A DNA stretch of 64,000 bases from Talaromyces rugulosus (Eukaryota; Ascomycota; Eurotiomycetes; Eurotiales; Trichocomaceae): positions 4,154,001 to 4,218,000 of the forward strand of contig NC_049565.1 in NCBI RefSeq assembly GCF_013368755.1. The letters are read 5' to 3'. Of this stretch, positions 46,011 to 55,848 are shown piece after piece (position 1 is the first letter of the stretch; the number at the start of each line of letters is the position of its first letter). A program made the position numbers and the translations under genes. The notes beneath the pieces were generated by a model. The model saw nothing but the letters and a program-made list of their open reading frames with translations, did not search any database and had not been told where the DNA came from.

Positions 46011-46421
46011 TCATCCACCAATATATATAGGAACCTCGCTACCACCATCTTTGCCAACTTCTCGACGGACCCTGAGTATACCACGCCCTCCACCGGATTT
46101 CACGGGAACTCTAACATCACTTTCTGGAGCTGATGGCCGAGCAGGCGATTCCGTGGGCGATTCAGCGGGCGGTTCGGTGTGTGGTTCAGTAGGCTGCTCA
46201 GCGGGCAGTTGAACCATCATAGTTGCATCTCTAGGCTGAGGGTCTTGAGAAACTCTGATCTCAATACTATTCCTCTCATAACCGTCGTCGGTGCCGGTCT
46301 CTGTATCCGTCATGTAGTGCGGAGTTCGCGGGGAGGGCCCACATAACAAGAATGATACAATAACCAAAAGCATCATGAAGACTCCGATGATTATGGCAAT
46401 GGCGTCGTTTGGTTTAACCAT
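46011..46421 (-). CDS. Single-pass membrane protein with C-terminal GILRVRRE motif
   Basis: 136 residues, single exon, start ATG at 46421 in good context. One transmembrane helix (AIAIIIGVFMMLLVIVSFLLC, about residues 7-27) is followed by an acidic region, a Pro/Glu/Ser/Thr-rich tail with EPPAES-like repeats, and GRGILRVRREVGKDGG near the C-terminus (motif at about 113-120). The stop is TGA; in the same frame a second motif copy follows it (HGILRVPRD), as if the tail had once been longer. No known family recognised. The octapeptide is shared with the uncharacterised protein at 41.5-42.7 kb, across the Hsp70-like gene. Confidence 0.62.
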   Translation of the reverse strand: MVKPNDAIAIIIGVFMMLLVIVSFLLCGPSPRTPHYMTDTETGTDDGYERNSIEIRVSQDPQPRDATMMVQLPAEQPTEPHTEPPAESPTESPARPSAPESDVRVPVKSGGGRGILRVRREVGKDGGSEVPIYIGG

Positions 46422-47828
46422 GGTTGTCGTGAGAGATTTGGAGGAAATGAGACCCGGGACGACGCTGAAGTCTCAACAATAGTGTAGTGTCTGTGGTGAT
46501 TTTCTTGCTTGCTCTGTAGCAAAGAGCAGAAACAGTGGGCAAGCGTCGCCTGGCTCCAAAACAAATTCTTCTCAAAAATAGCAGCTCAATATATTTTGGT
46601 ACATGTGACAACGCTTAGTTCAAACATTGAGCGCGGTGACTTTCCCATAGCACTTATATAGGCATATACCTCGATGTGACTCGAAGAAAGACAGACATGG
46701 AGCCCACCGTAAATCAGGCCTAGAACGACTTGAAAATGTGGGCCAGCATTCTGTTGGCCAGCTTCCGGACACGCCGCAGCCATTTACGGCTAGCAAAGGG
46801 TAAACTTGTTCATCATTATTACCGAGACAAACGGCATGGAAATTTGACAAAGAAATAAAAGGTAGCAAAGATGCCGATCTCAAACTTCATGTACACATGT
46901 AGTTGGGCAGACCCCTGTCAGCGGAACAGTCCCGGTTTGACCGAAGTTATCCTGATCGTGTTCAACCGCGCTGATCATCCAATCAAGCATCTCACGAAGT
47001 GACGAAGTGACACGATCTACAATTGTGCCTCTACTGCCGTATTTCGGGGGAAAAAAAGGCAAGAAAAAAAAAAAAAAAAACTCGAATCTGTTTAGCTGGC
47101 TTCAATACTATTACTCCGTGGTCCATACGACTATGCGGAACTAACAGCCTGTCACGCATGGTTCGTTGATTTCGGTTCGGACCGAACCGTACCCACTTGG
47201 TTCATGTATGATTCCAGATGTAATCGTCCGATCTGTTTGAATTTGGTGCACTATGACGTATTTCATTTTAAAATCTTCAGTTCTGTTTGTTTCATCTTGT
47301 TAAGCGGTTAGGCGCTGGAAATGTGAGTGGAGAAGCAAACTTTGCTTTTTAACTTGACAAACTAGTAGATAGAGGAGACGATGGTACAAAATTAAAAATA
47401 GCCCCTTGACGGTAACTAAACCCTGTCCCAAAAGATCAAACGGCCACCGCGTAATATTCAGCTCGGCGCATATGCCTCTCATCCGATTTTTGGGTGATAA
47501 CGTTGCTTGCGGCTTTTTTATTTTTGCCAAATGCAGCGGCCAAAGCGTTATACGAGTCCGACTTGCCATGTACTCCGTAATGTGTACAGAAAGCCGTAAA
47601 TTGTAAGAAAAACTTTCACAGCTATACGGATATAGATAATCGACCACGCACGGATCACGTGTCACCCGGACGGAAGAAATATAAATCCGGATGAGGCTCT
47701 TGGTCTGTGCGCTGCCGGCATGCTTACTGCTAACTGGCCTGAGCTTCCACCGTCACTTATTCACCTCCACCAACTAAATACTCCAATTAACATTCCAATT
47801 ACTATCCCGTTTATCTCCCCGACCAAAA
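46422..47828. other. Intergenic region, promoter of ER FKBP gene
   Basis: About 1.4 kb without a supported gene; small frames at 46.6-47.6 kb show no family. Poly-A run near 47063-47080. TATAAAT at 47680-47686 and a CACGTG box at 47656-47661 lie about 145 and 170 nt before the FKBP start. Confidence 0.45.
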
Positions 47829-48303
47829 ATGCGTCTCACCACCCTTATTTCCCTGGCTGCGGCCACCCTCGTCTCCTCCGCCGCCGCGGCCGACCTCCAA
47901 ATCGACGTCACCCACGAAGTCGAATGCCAGCGCAAAACCACCAACGGCGACGGCGTCAAGATGCACTACCGCGGCACGCTGGCTGACACCGGCAAGCAAT
48001 TTGACGCCTCGTACGACCGCGGTACTCCGCTGGCTTTCAAGCTGGGCACCGGGCGTGTGATTAAGGGGTTTGTCCTTTCTATCCTTTCGGTTTTGTTGCC
48101 AATAAAAGGGTGTATATATGCTGACTAGTAACAGGTGGGACCAGGGATTGCTGGACATGTGTGTGGGCGAGAAGCGTACCTTGACGATCCCCCCCGAGCT
48201 GGGATACGGAAACCGAGCCATGGGACCGATTCCGGCCGGATCGACGCTGGTTTTCGAGACAGAGTTGGTGGATATTGACGGCGTACCCAAGGACGAATTG
48301 TAA
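47829..48303 (+). CDS. fpr2: FKBP-type peptidyl-prolyl isomerase of the ER (FKBP2)
   Basis: 135-residue FK506-binding prolyl isomerase of the secretory pathway. Exons 47829-48067 and 48135-48303; the 67-nt intron joins GRVIKG to WDQGLLDMC, the normal FKBP sequence. Signal peptide [20 protein letters not shown], then one FKBP domain with [41 protein letters not shown] and [10 protein letters not shown]. It ends in KDEL, an ER-retention signal. It should help folding of secreted proteins. The size and architecture match fungal FKBP2. Confidence 0.96.
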
Positions 48304-48407
48304 ATACTGGATATATAACAAGGATCAATATGATTTGCTGCTATGTGTGAATGAAGCAGAGTCTAGGGTATCATACAGTACACAGTACAAGGGTATATCT
48401 ACTATCT

Positions 48408-49343
48408 CTAATCCATCGCGTCCAACTCGTTCGCCGTTGCCATCGCCTCATTCTCCGACACCAAAATGCCCACCAGACACTCCCCGAGAATCCCTTCCCA
48501 GTTGACCCACGGATGAATCTCAAAAAAAAGCTTCTCCGAGTCCTTGCCCGCTCCACGCATCAGCTCGCCCTTCCCACCAGGATGAAACGGCGAATACGGC
48601 GTGATATTGTAGACCTTTCCATTGTATGACGTCCATGCATCAACCCCTTTTCGCCCATGGTGCGCTTTTAGCATTGACGGCGTAACGCGAACCAAACCTG
48701 CAGGGAGCCCCGCGCCGCGCAGGTTATTTTGGGGATTGGACGCGAGAGCGGCCCAGTCGAGCGGCGAGTGGCCCGGCTCGAGAACAACTTTCCGCGATGG
48801 TCGTTGCTGAGATGGCGCTAGCGTACTTGCTGTCAGTCCGCTGCCTGCTGATGCCGTTGGAGGTGCTCGTAACGACGCCGCGGCCGAGGGCGGGGGACGT
48901 AAAGGCGCGAGCGATTTGACTTTGGGAGGGACAAGGAACTGGCCGCCTGGCGGAGACAATTTGGGGGGTTGTCGTCGTTGCTGTTGTTGTGTGGAAATCC
49001 GCGGTGGAGGTGGCATGAGCGAGGATGATGATGCTGATGTTTTTGGCTGAGAAGGCTGAGCAGGCTGTGGTTCCTCCAAATTCAGCGCGGGAACCTGCAC
49101 GTCCGGCGTTGATGCAGATGCTTTCGGCGTCGTCTGTGGCGAGTCTGCCTCTTCAGACTGTGTCTCTCCCTCCTCTATCCTATCCTGCTCTTTTTCCGAC
49201 TGCGCATCCTGCGCGGTGGTGTCGGGTGTGGTGACAGCCTCGGCGGGGCGACGCGAGAAAAGATTAAACGCCCACATGTTAGAAAACGAGAGGAAGATGG
49301 CGACTGTCAAAACGAGTGTTCCCACTACCGCAACCCAGCCCAT
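48408..49343 (-). CDS. Membrane-anchored cytochrome b5-domain protein (Irc21-like)
   Basis: 311 residues, single exon. An N-terminal hydrophobic helix (WVAVVGTLVLTVAIFLSFSNM, about 3-23) is followed by a long low-complexity Pro/Ser/Gln region (about 35-200). The C-terminal cytochrome b5-like haem domain has VYNITPYSPFHPGGKGELMRG (haem His in HPGG) and FEIHPWVNWEGILGECLVG (second His). This architecture resembles yeast Irc21/NCB5OR-type b5 domains rather than classical cytochrome b5. Role probably electron transfer, details unknown. It is convergent with the FKBP gene (about 100 nt) and divergent from the PP2C gene. Confidence 0.87.
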   Translation of the reverse strand: MGWVAVVGTLVLTVAIFLSFSNMWAFNLFSRRPAEAVTTPDTTAQDAQSEKEQDRIEEGETQSEEADSPQTTPKASASTPDVQVPALNLEEPQPAQPSQPKTSASSSSLMPPPPRISTQQQQRRQPPKLSPPGGQFLVPPKVKSLAPLRPPPSAAASLRAPPTASAGSGLTASTLAPSQQRPSRKVVLEPGHSPLDWAALASNPQNNLRGAGLPAGLVRVTPSMLKAHHGRKGVDAWTSYNGKVYNITPYSPFHPGGKGELMRGAGKDSEKLFFEIHPWVNWEGILGECLVGILVSENEAMATANELDAMD

Positions 49344-49804
49344 TCCAACGCCCCTCCCTGCGTTGTGTTTTGATGCCTTTCGGTTCGTTCGTTATGTTTG
49401 TTGTGCGATACTGGTGGAGTCTGTAATTGTGAGGTCGGATGAGGTGAGATTAAGGTTTTTGGCGGTGTTCTTATCGGGACTGCGCCCCGCCTTTATCGCT
49501 ACAAGCCTGCAACTATACAACTACGTACGCTACATAGCACGTACTTTATTATTTAATGAACACGGCAACTTTTTGGCATATTTTGTGTTTGTATTTCCAA
49601 TAAAATATGTCACATTCCACCAAGGATTTATTTAAATAGCCATCGGGATGGTTACTATCGGAAATCCCACCCGCTGCCCACGCCACGCGATGAGATCAGC
49701 CTACCATCACATCAGCCGTATCAAGCTGGCCGTCGCGATGTGTGTTCGTTTTAGACTTTGCTAGAATCTATGTAAGGATTGCCAAATATCTGCAAACTAC
49801 AATC
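49344..49804. promoter_or_regulatory. Divergent promoter, b5-domain protein / PP2C
   Basis: 461 nt between divergent starts, without a supported gene. Confidence 0.35.
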
Positions 49805-51004
49805 ATGGCTACTGCAGACACTGTCCTCGTTTTTGACGCCGGGGCTGGAACGGCGAGTCTTTCTATTTTCTCTATGTTTCTATTTTTTCTTTCTAGACTT
49901 GTATCTGGGAGGTTGTAAAAACTAATAAGTACAGGTACAAGGAGGACGTCAGTCACAGGAGGATCGATACGTAATGATGCTACCGGACCAATTCCTGGCG
50001 TCGAAATCAACGGACAGATTCGCTCTCTTTGCGACGTATGACGGACAGTAAGACTCCATACTATCATTATCTTCAAGATTGTAGAGTAGCAACACTGAAT
50101 ATTAGAAAAGTGGCTCCGCAATGGTTTCTGAGCACGTCAGACAAAACATCCTTCGCCTCCTCGTCGAACGACCGGAGTTTTCTCAGGGCGACTACGAGAT
50201 CGCCATCACCAAGGCCTTTGCCGAGGAAGACGCTCTGCTTCTCAAACACGCTATGGACGAAGACATTGAGCCTGTCGTTGCAGGCTCAACAGTGGCGTTG
50301 TGTCTAGTCAATCTGACAAAGGGAATCATGGTTGTTGGTAATGTGGGCGATTCGCATATCTTGCTCGCCAAACGAGATCCTCAGGACGAGTCGATTGTGT
50401 GGCAGGTTGACTCCTTCACTATGACCTGGAAATTTAAAGAGAGAGATAGAAACTGATCAGATAGGACCGCTTAACAAAAGCACACAAACCGGACACCGCG
50501 GCAGAAAAGAAGCGAATCGAGGACGCCGGCGGCGCTGTGCATGTATATAGAGGAACTGCCCGACTTGGTACGTCGTATCACCATTATAGTACAAATGGCT
50601 AATAAACAAATAATAAAGGATCTCTAAATATGTCCCGCGCCCTTGGAGACCTGCAGTACAAAAACCCAATTAACACAATGGACATCAGCGGCACCCCCAA
50701 AAGCAAACGCGCCAACGCGGCGTTGCCCGGGGAAAGAGGCAATTTTTTATCCAACGAACCGCACGTTCGGAGGGTCGAGCTAGACAGTGGTAGTCGGTAT
50801 GCCCTCCTGTGCTCGACGGACGGCGTTTCGGATATGACCGAGGAGAAAAAGCTCATGGAAGACGTTATGGGGGACTTTGTCCGGGGGCGAACGGCGGCGG
50901 ATATCGCGAATAGGGTCACGAGTATCACTGCGAGGCTCCCGCATAGCGATAATTGCACGTGTGTTGTGGCCTTTTTTAATGGTATTGAGTCACAGCCTAC
51001 ATGA
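49805..51004 (+). CDS. PP2C-type protein serine/threonine phosphatase
   Basis: Metal-dependent phosphatase, 314 residues. Exons: 49805-49852, 49935-50047, 50111-50405, 50465-50567, 50619-51004. The first intron appears to be GC-AG (GCGAGT donor, CTAAT branch, ACAG acceptor); no GT donor gives a usable intron there. Motifs: QSQEDRY (metal Asp/Glu), FATYDGHGSA (metal Asp, across the second splice), VVGNVGDSHILLAKR, LTKAHKP, NMSRALGDLQYK, LLCSTDGVSDM and DNCTCVVAFF, the full PP2C set. No targeting signal, so probably cytosolic or nuclear. Short for a full PP2C but with no missing motif. Confidence 0.88.
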
Positions 51005-51134
51005 TTTTATTTATATATTGTTTATACTAGCAATCAACGATGACTGGGCAACACGAAAAGATAAGTCGACTAGTTGATGGACGAAAGGACACCTAGAACT
51101 AAATTTTAATCATTTAAATAGCATTGGAATTGAA

Positions 51135-52832
51135 CTATGCAATACGAGTCTTTCTCAGATGCATATGCTCTTTCAAAGCCGGAACAGCCATGGAAAGTGA
51201 GACCGCCGTAGCCAGAGCGCCACAGGCCAGCGACATGGCATGGTTCGCCTTGCACCCATCTAGATACGAGACGACAATTTGCTGCAGATCAGCTGGCGAA
51301 AACAGGTTCCGCAGCTGGGTTGCTCCAGCACGAATGACAACGGCCGAGTCGATGCTGGGCGCCTTCTCAGCCAGGCTCGACACGAGCCGACTGGTGAAGG
51401 CGGCCTCGCCAGCCGCAGTGAAAATGGTCGTACCCATGTTCTCGACAAATAGCGTGACCGCGGTGGCCTGCGGAATATCGCTTTCGGCAGAGACAAGAGC
51501 CTGGTTGGCGATCATGGGGAGCTGCAGGACGAGGCCAACCCCGATGGCCGTCACGGTTTCGTATCCAATCCACTGGCCGACGGGGGCGTGCTCGTTCAGA
51601 CTGTAGATAAGGGCGACGCCAGTTGTGGCAATCATAGCACCTAGCACGACTATCGGGACGTGCTTGCGATACATGGAGAAGATCACGTTGGAAACCATAG
51701 TAAAGATGGAAATCCCCGTCACGAGCGGGATCAATCGCACACCGCTTTGCGACGCAGAGACGTTGTCAATCGACTGAAACTGAATCGGCAGCGAATACAA
51801 CATCGGGAAATACAGGCCTGCTACAAAGAACATGTAGATGAGGTTGCCTATAAACCCGCGCTTGCGGAGCAGATGCCCTTGCACCATCGCGCGTTCGCCC
51901 ATCTTCCATTCGTTCACCACGAACAAGCCGGACAAGGCAACAAAGGCGGCGAGACAGCCGATCACGGCGCCGCTCGACCACGGCTTGGTCGCGCCACCCC
52001 AGTGCATCGCGGTGATGAAGCAGGTCATTGCACCAGTGGCCAAAAGACTGCCACTAAAGTCCATCTGCATGAGCTTTTCACTAAACGGAGCAGCCACGGC
52101 ACCGGCGCTTTTAAGGCCGAAAAGAATAGCCGTAGCGCCAGTTGCCCAGATAGGAAGACTGATCCTAGAGGAGGACTAAGTTTTATGCTGCAAATAGTGA
52201 CTGGATAGAGACTATACATACCAGAAACACCATCGCCACGACGCATGATCCGTCAAAGCGCCGCCTAGCAATGGGCCCAGAACACCAGCGCAAGCAAATG
52301 TCACGCCGATAGTGCCAAAGTATGCAGCTCTCTGAGATGGCCTCACATACGTCCCAATGGTGATCATGGCGCCGCTCATGATACCGGCACCGCCCATACC
52401 ACCAATTGCGCGACCGACGATAAAAGTTGAGCTGTTCTGGGCGGTTGCGCAGATAACATTTCCAATCTCAAAAATGACGCCGGCAAAGAGAAAAGTGCGC
52501 TTCAGGGGGAAATACTTGTATGCTTTTCCCCACGAGGACAGGAAGGAAAAGTTAGTAAGCGAATACGCACTGGTGTACCAGGCCACGTCGTCGAGGCGGC
52601 CAAAGTCGTCAGTGATGCGCGGAATGGCGGTGGACACGATGGTCGAGTCGAGCGCAGAGAGAAAGACGCTGAAGATGATGGCCAGGATGACGAGGAACAG
52701 TCTGATGCCCGTGGGATAGGCATCACTGTCGCCATCACCGTCGGCGGTGTCTTGGCCACTGGTCAGTGTTGGCGCCGCAGCATCGCCGCCAGAACTATGG
52801 GGGATTTCCTGTAGTTGAACCGAGTCTGGCAT
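51135..52832 (-). CDS. MFS multidrug transporter (DHA2-like, 14-helix)
   Basis: Drug:H+ antiporter, 546 residues. Minus-strand exons 52832-52222 and 52164-51135; the 57-nt intron joins WRWCFW to ISLPIWATG. Typical features are LSALDSTIVSTAIPRITDDFG (motif D1), the WYTSAYSLTNFSF helix, GRAIGGMGGAGIMSGA, and GVTFACAGVLGPLLGGALTDHASWRW (motif C). About 14 hydrophobic segments. It should export toxic or secondary metabolites. Its start is only 390 nt from the divergent Zn2Cys6 regulator gene, a common regulator-transporter pairing. Confidence 0.93.
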
Positions 52833-53222
52833 TTTAATTCAACGTGTTGGTCGCGTGTCATAATATTTCAAGCTATCTCGATAATGTGGTGAGTGTTGAA
52901 TGAGCATTGTTGCGGTGTGTGTGTTGGTGATCCGCTAACTAGTGTAAGCGCGATCTATTGGCTGCGGGTTATCGATTTCTGACAATAGAGGCACCACCTC
53001 GAATGACCTTGCTCCAGGCACTGTTCTCGAAGTACCACACCAAGTAGAGGAAGCAAGCAGGTTGCCCTGTGCTCTATATCATGACATACTTCAACTAGTA
53101 CCACAACTTGCCTTCCACGCTCTTTGTCGCCGGATTAGGGTTTCCCCGCTCCATATAGCCGTCCTTTTTGTCACGTCCACTGCCGGCTACTCGTCTCCAA
53201 AAACTCACATCATGCGTCAATC
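52833..53222. promoter_or_regulatory. Shared promoter of DHA transporter and Zn2Cys6 regulator
   Basis: 390 nt between divergent starts. No CGG-N-CCG site that I can single out with confidence. Confidence 0.4.
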
Positions 53223-55232
53223 ATGGCTACCACGCGAGCAAAAAGAGCATGCGAGTTCTGCAACTCTCGTCGCATTAAATGCAATGCGATGGAGAGCATG
53301 CCATGTCGCAATTGCGCTGCAGCCAATGTCGAGTGTCGGGTGACGCAGTCGCGCCGAGGTAGATACGCTCGCCGTCCCAAGACACCGAAGACACCGAAGA
53401 GCCGCATATCTTACACGGCCAACGATATCCCCAGTACTGAGCTTCCTAGCGATCCTCAGGACTCGCAGGACCCTCAGTATCCCCAAGATCCCCAATGTTT
53501 TCGAGGTCGTCAGGAACCCCCGAGTGCCCAGGGCCCCCGGGACCTTCAGGATACCTCTCTGGATCAACTAGCCAAGCCCTATCAGGACAACGAGGTCTAC
53601 CTTGGAGAGTCGACTCTGCTGCGGGTCGTACATAATGACCATCCTCCGGTGGGATCATATCGCAGCACAAAGTCCCACCTTCGCTATCCATTGCCCGAAG
53701 TAGCCGCTATACCGGAGTGGGAGCGTCAGAGAAAGAGTCGGAGATTAGAGGCCCTGACTGCAGAGGGTGTTTTGTCCTCGCCAGATGCAACAGTGCAGAG
53801 TGAACTATTTGAAGCGTATTTCAAATGGTTTCATGTGTGCTTCCCCATCGTGAACAAACCGGCTACCTTTCGTCAGAGCCAGGCGGGTGAGCTTTCGCCT
53901 ATGTTGTGCAATGCAATGATGTTCATTGGTGTCATTCACAGCCACCCGGATGAGTTACGAAAGATTGGGTTGGGAAACCGCGAAGAAGCAAGACACTTGT
54001 TTTATAATCGCGCTAAAGACCTCTATGATGTCGACTATGAGTCCAACTCTCTAGTCCAGCTGCAAACTATGTTTTTGTTAAGCTTTTGGCGAGGGGGGCC
54101 GCTGTTGCAGAAGGATTGTCGATACTGGCTTGGAGGCGCAATCACTCTTGCCCAGAAAAAGGGGATGCATCGCTCATTCGGTAATTCGGATTCTATGCAA
54201 GCTAGGCTGAGAAAGCGTATCTGGTGGTCAGTCTACGTAAGAGAACACCAGTGTGCCGCGGCTCTGGGTTTACCGAACCGGATTTACGACGACGACTGCG
54301 ATGTCGATTCTCTCACTGTGTCGGACCTTGATGATTCAGAGAGCTTAGATGCTCCCACCCGGCTGTACAACCTGGAGCATGTCTATTATGCTATTGAAAT
54401 GGCTAAGTTGACAATGTTTTTGGGAAAAATTGTTCACAAGGAATACATGCCAAACGGTGATCAAAGTCCACTCGGCCGAAGACAACTCAAATCTGAACTT
54501 AACACCTGGCATCGGCAGCTACCGGAGGTCTTGGGCCGGGGGAATGATACTGGTGGGCTTTTTGTAGGAATGTTGCATATGGCATATAATAACATCCTGA
54601 TTCTTCTGTCACGATGGGCGTTCATCGCAGGAGATCACGCCGGGGCGGAAGAAAATAGCCAAACAGCGTACCTTGCGGCATGCCGCATATCTCGAATTGC
54701 AGAGGATCTTCTTGCAGAAAACCTTATTGGGCACGGTCAGATTCACTTAATCACATGTCTTTTCAACGCTTTGTGTATTCACACGGTGAACCTGCGCCGG
54801 GTTGAGGGTACATCGCGGCTCGTGGCTGAACATCGTGCTAAGATGTGTTTATACGGCCTCCGAGAGCTACAAAAGACTTGGGAAGTAACCAACTGGGTGC
54901 TTCAAATTTTTTTCCAGCATCTTGACCGCTCCATGGCACGACGCCTGCAGATGATTGATCAAGAAGAAGATGATGATACTCGGTCTATGGCGGACAAAGG
55001 GCCCAACATAGGCCCATCACATCCGCCTAATCATACTCCATCGGCCCCAATGACTGGCACAAATGAGCCAAACGAAACCGGGGCCCAGATACCAGTTCCT
55101 CCCATGTTGGAGTCAGAATTTCCTAATTGGGGCTCCCTGGAAGACGTTGGTGAATTCTCGTTAGATGCTCTTTCGAACTTGGATGGAATTACTGCTGTTG
55201 ACCTTGAACTTCTTGCAAGCTGTTTAACTTGA
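53223..55232 (+). CDS. Zn(II)2Cys6 transcription factor with fungal_trans domain
   Basis: 669 residues, apparently single-exon. Binuclear zinc cluster at residues about 10-39: RACEFCNSRRIKCN and MPCRNCAAANVEC give the six cysteines (CX2CX6C-X-CX2CX6C), then a basic RRGRYARRPK. A linker of Asp-Pro-Gln/Asp-Ser-Gln repeats (about 75-115) precedes the fungal_trans domain, seen in YFKWFHVCFPIVNKP, YWLGGAITLAQKKGMHR and RIWWSVYVREHQCAAALG. C-terminus acidic with NWGSLEDVGEFSLDALSNLD, possibly activating. Divergent from the DHA-type transporter gene, which it probably controls. Confidence 0.93.
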   Translation: MATTRAKRACEFCNSRRIKCNAMESMPCRNCAAANVECRVTQSRRGRYARRPKTPKTPKSRISYTANDIPSTELPSDPQDSQDPQYPQDPQCFRGRQEPPSAQGPRDLQDTSLDQLAKPYQDNEVYLGESTLLRVVHNDHPPVGSYRSTKSHLRYPLPEVAAIPEWERQRKSRRLEALTAEGVLSSPDATVQSELFEAYFKWFHVCFPIVNKPATFRQSQAGELSPMLCNAMMFIGVIHSHPDELRKIGLGNREEARHLFYNRAKDLYDVDYESNSLVQLQTMFLLSFWRGGPLLQKDCRYWLGGAITLAQKKGMHRSFGNSDSMQARLRKRIWWSVYVREHQCAAALGLPNRIYDDDCDVDSLTVSDLDDSESLDAPTRLYNLEHVYYAIEMAKLTMFLGKIVHKEYMPNGDQSPLGRRQLKSELNTWHRQLPEVLGRGNDTGGLFVGMLHMAYNNILILLSRWAFIAGDHAGAEENSQTAYLAACRISRIAEDLLAENLIGHGQIHLITCLFNALCIHTVNLRRVEGTSRLVAEHRAKMCLYGLRELQKTWEVTNWVLQIFFQHLDRSMARRLQMIDQEEDDDTRSMADKGPNIGPSHPPNHTPSAPMTGTNEPNETGAQIPVPPMLESEFPNWGSLEDVGEFSLDALSNLDGITAVDLELLASCLT

Positions 55233-55848
55233 GCTAGGCGAGTTACAATACTGATAAAGACTTCTAATTCAAATAAAAAAATTTCCGATCTGCGGAGAAG
55301 TACATAGCTAGGTATTTAGCTCATGACTAAATTCGTCAAATTTTTGTGTATATTGATGGTGTTGAGAATGAAGACGGAAAAGGGTGGTCGTGGGAATTCG
55401 AAAGTGAATTGCGATGCTATTTTTCAGTTTTTTCTTAAGTGGCTATCAATGCCTCTTCCCTCGAGGATCGACTTTTCTATGGGAAATGTATGTAGAGCTA
55501 TTCTCTCACACCGCTACTCAATGATTCTTGAGAGAACCAGGTAGAAACTCGAGGAGAATGTGGGGTAGTCGATGAGTCAAGTGCATAACCAGGTGCCATC
55601 AATTGATGCTGTGGCCAGGTTCTGAATAGCTTCATGAGATACAGGTTAGCTTATCTAACCAATCGCCGAGCTAGAGAGATTATAGTATTTTACAATAATT
55701 GCTCCAATCTTCAACATATAAACTAATGGCTGATACTATTGGTTGAGCGGAAGCAAGCCATATAAAATTATATGTTGAGAAGACATCAATTGATATATCC
55801 ATGTTTTGGAGATGGAGATAGCCCTAACACGATACTACACAAGAGGCC
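55233..55848. other. Intergenic region
   Basis: About 620 nt without a supported gene, AT-rich. Confidence 0.4.
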
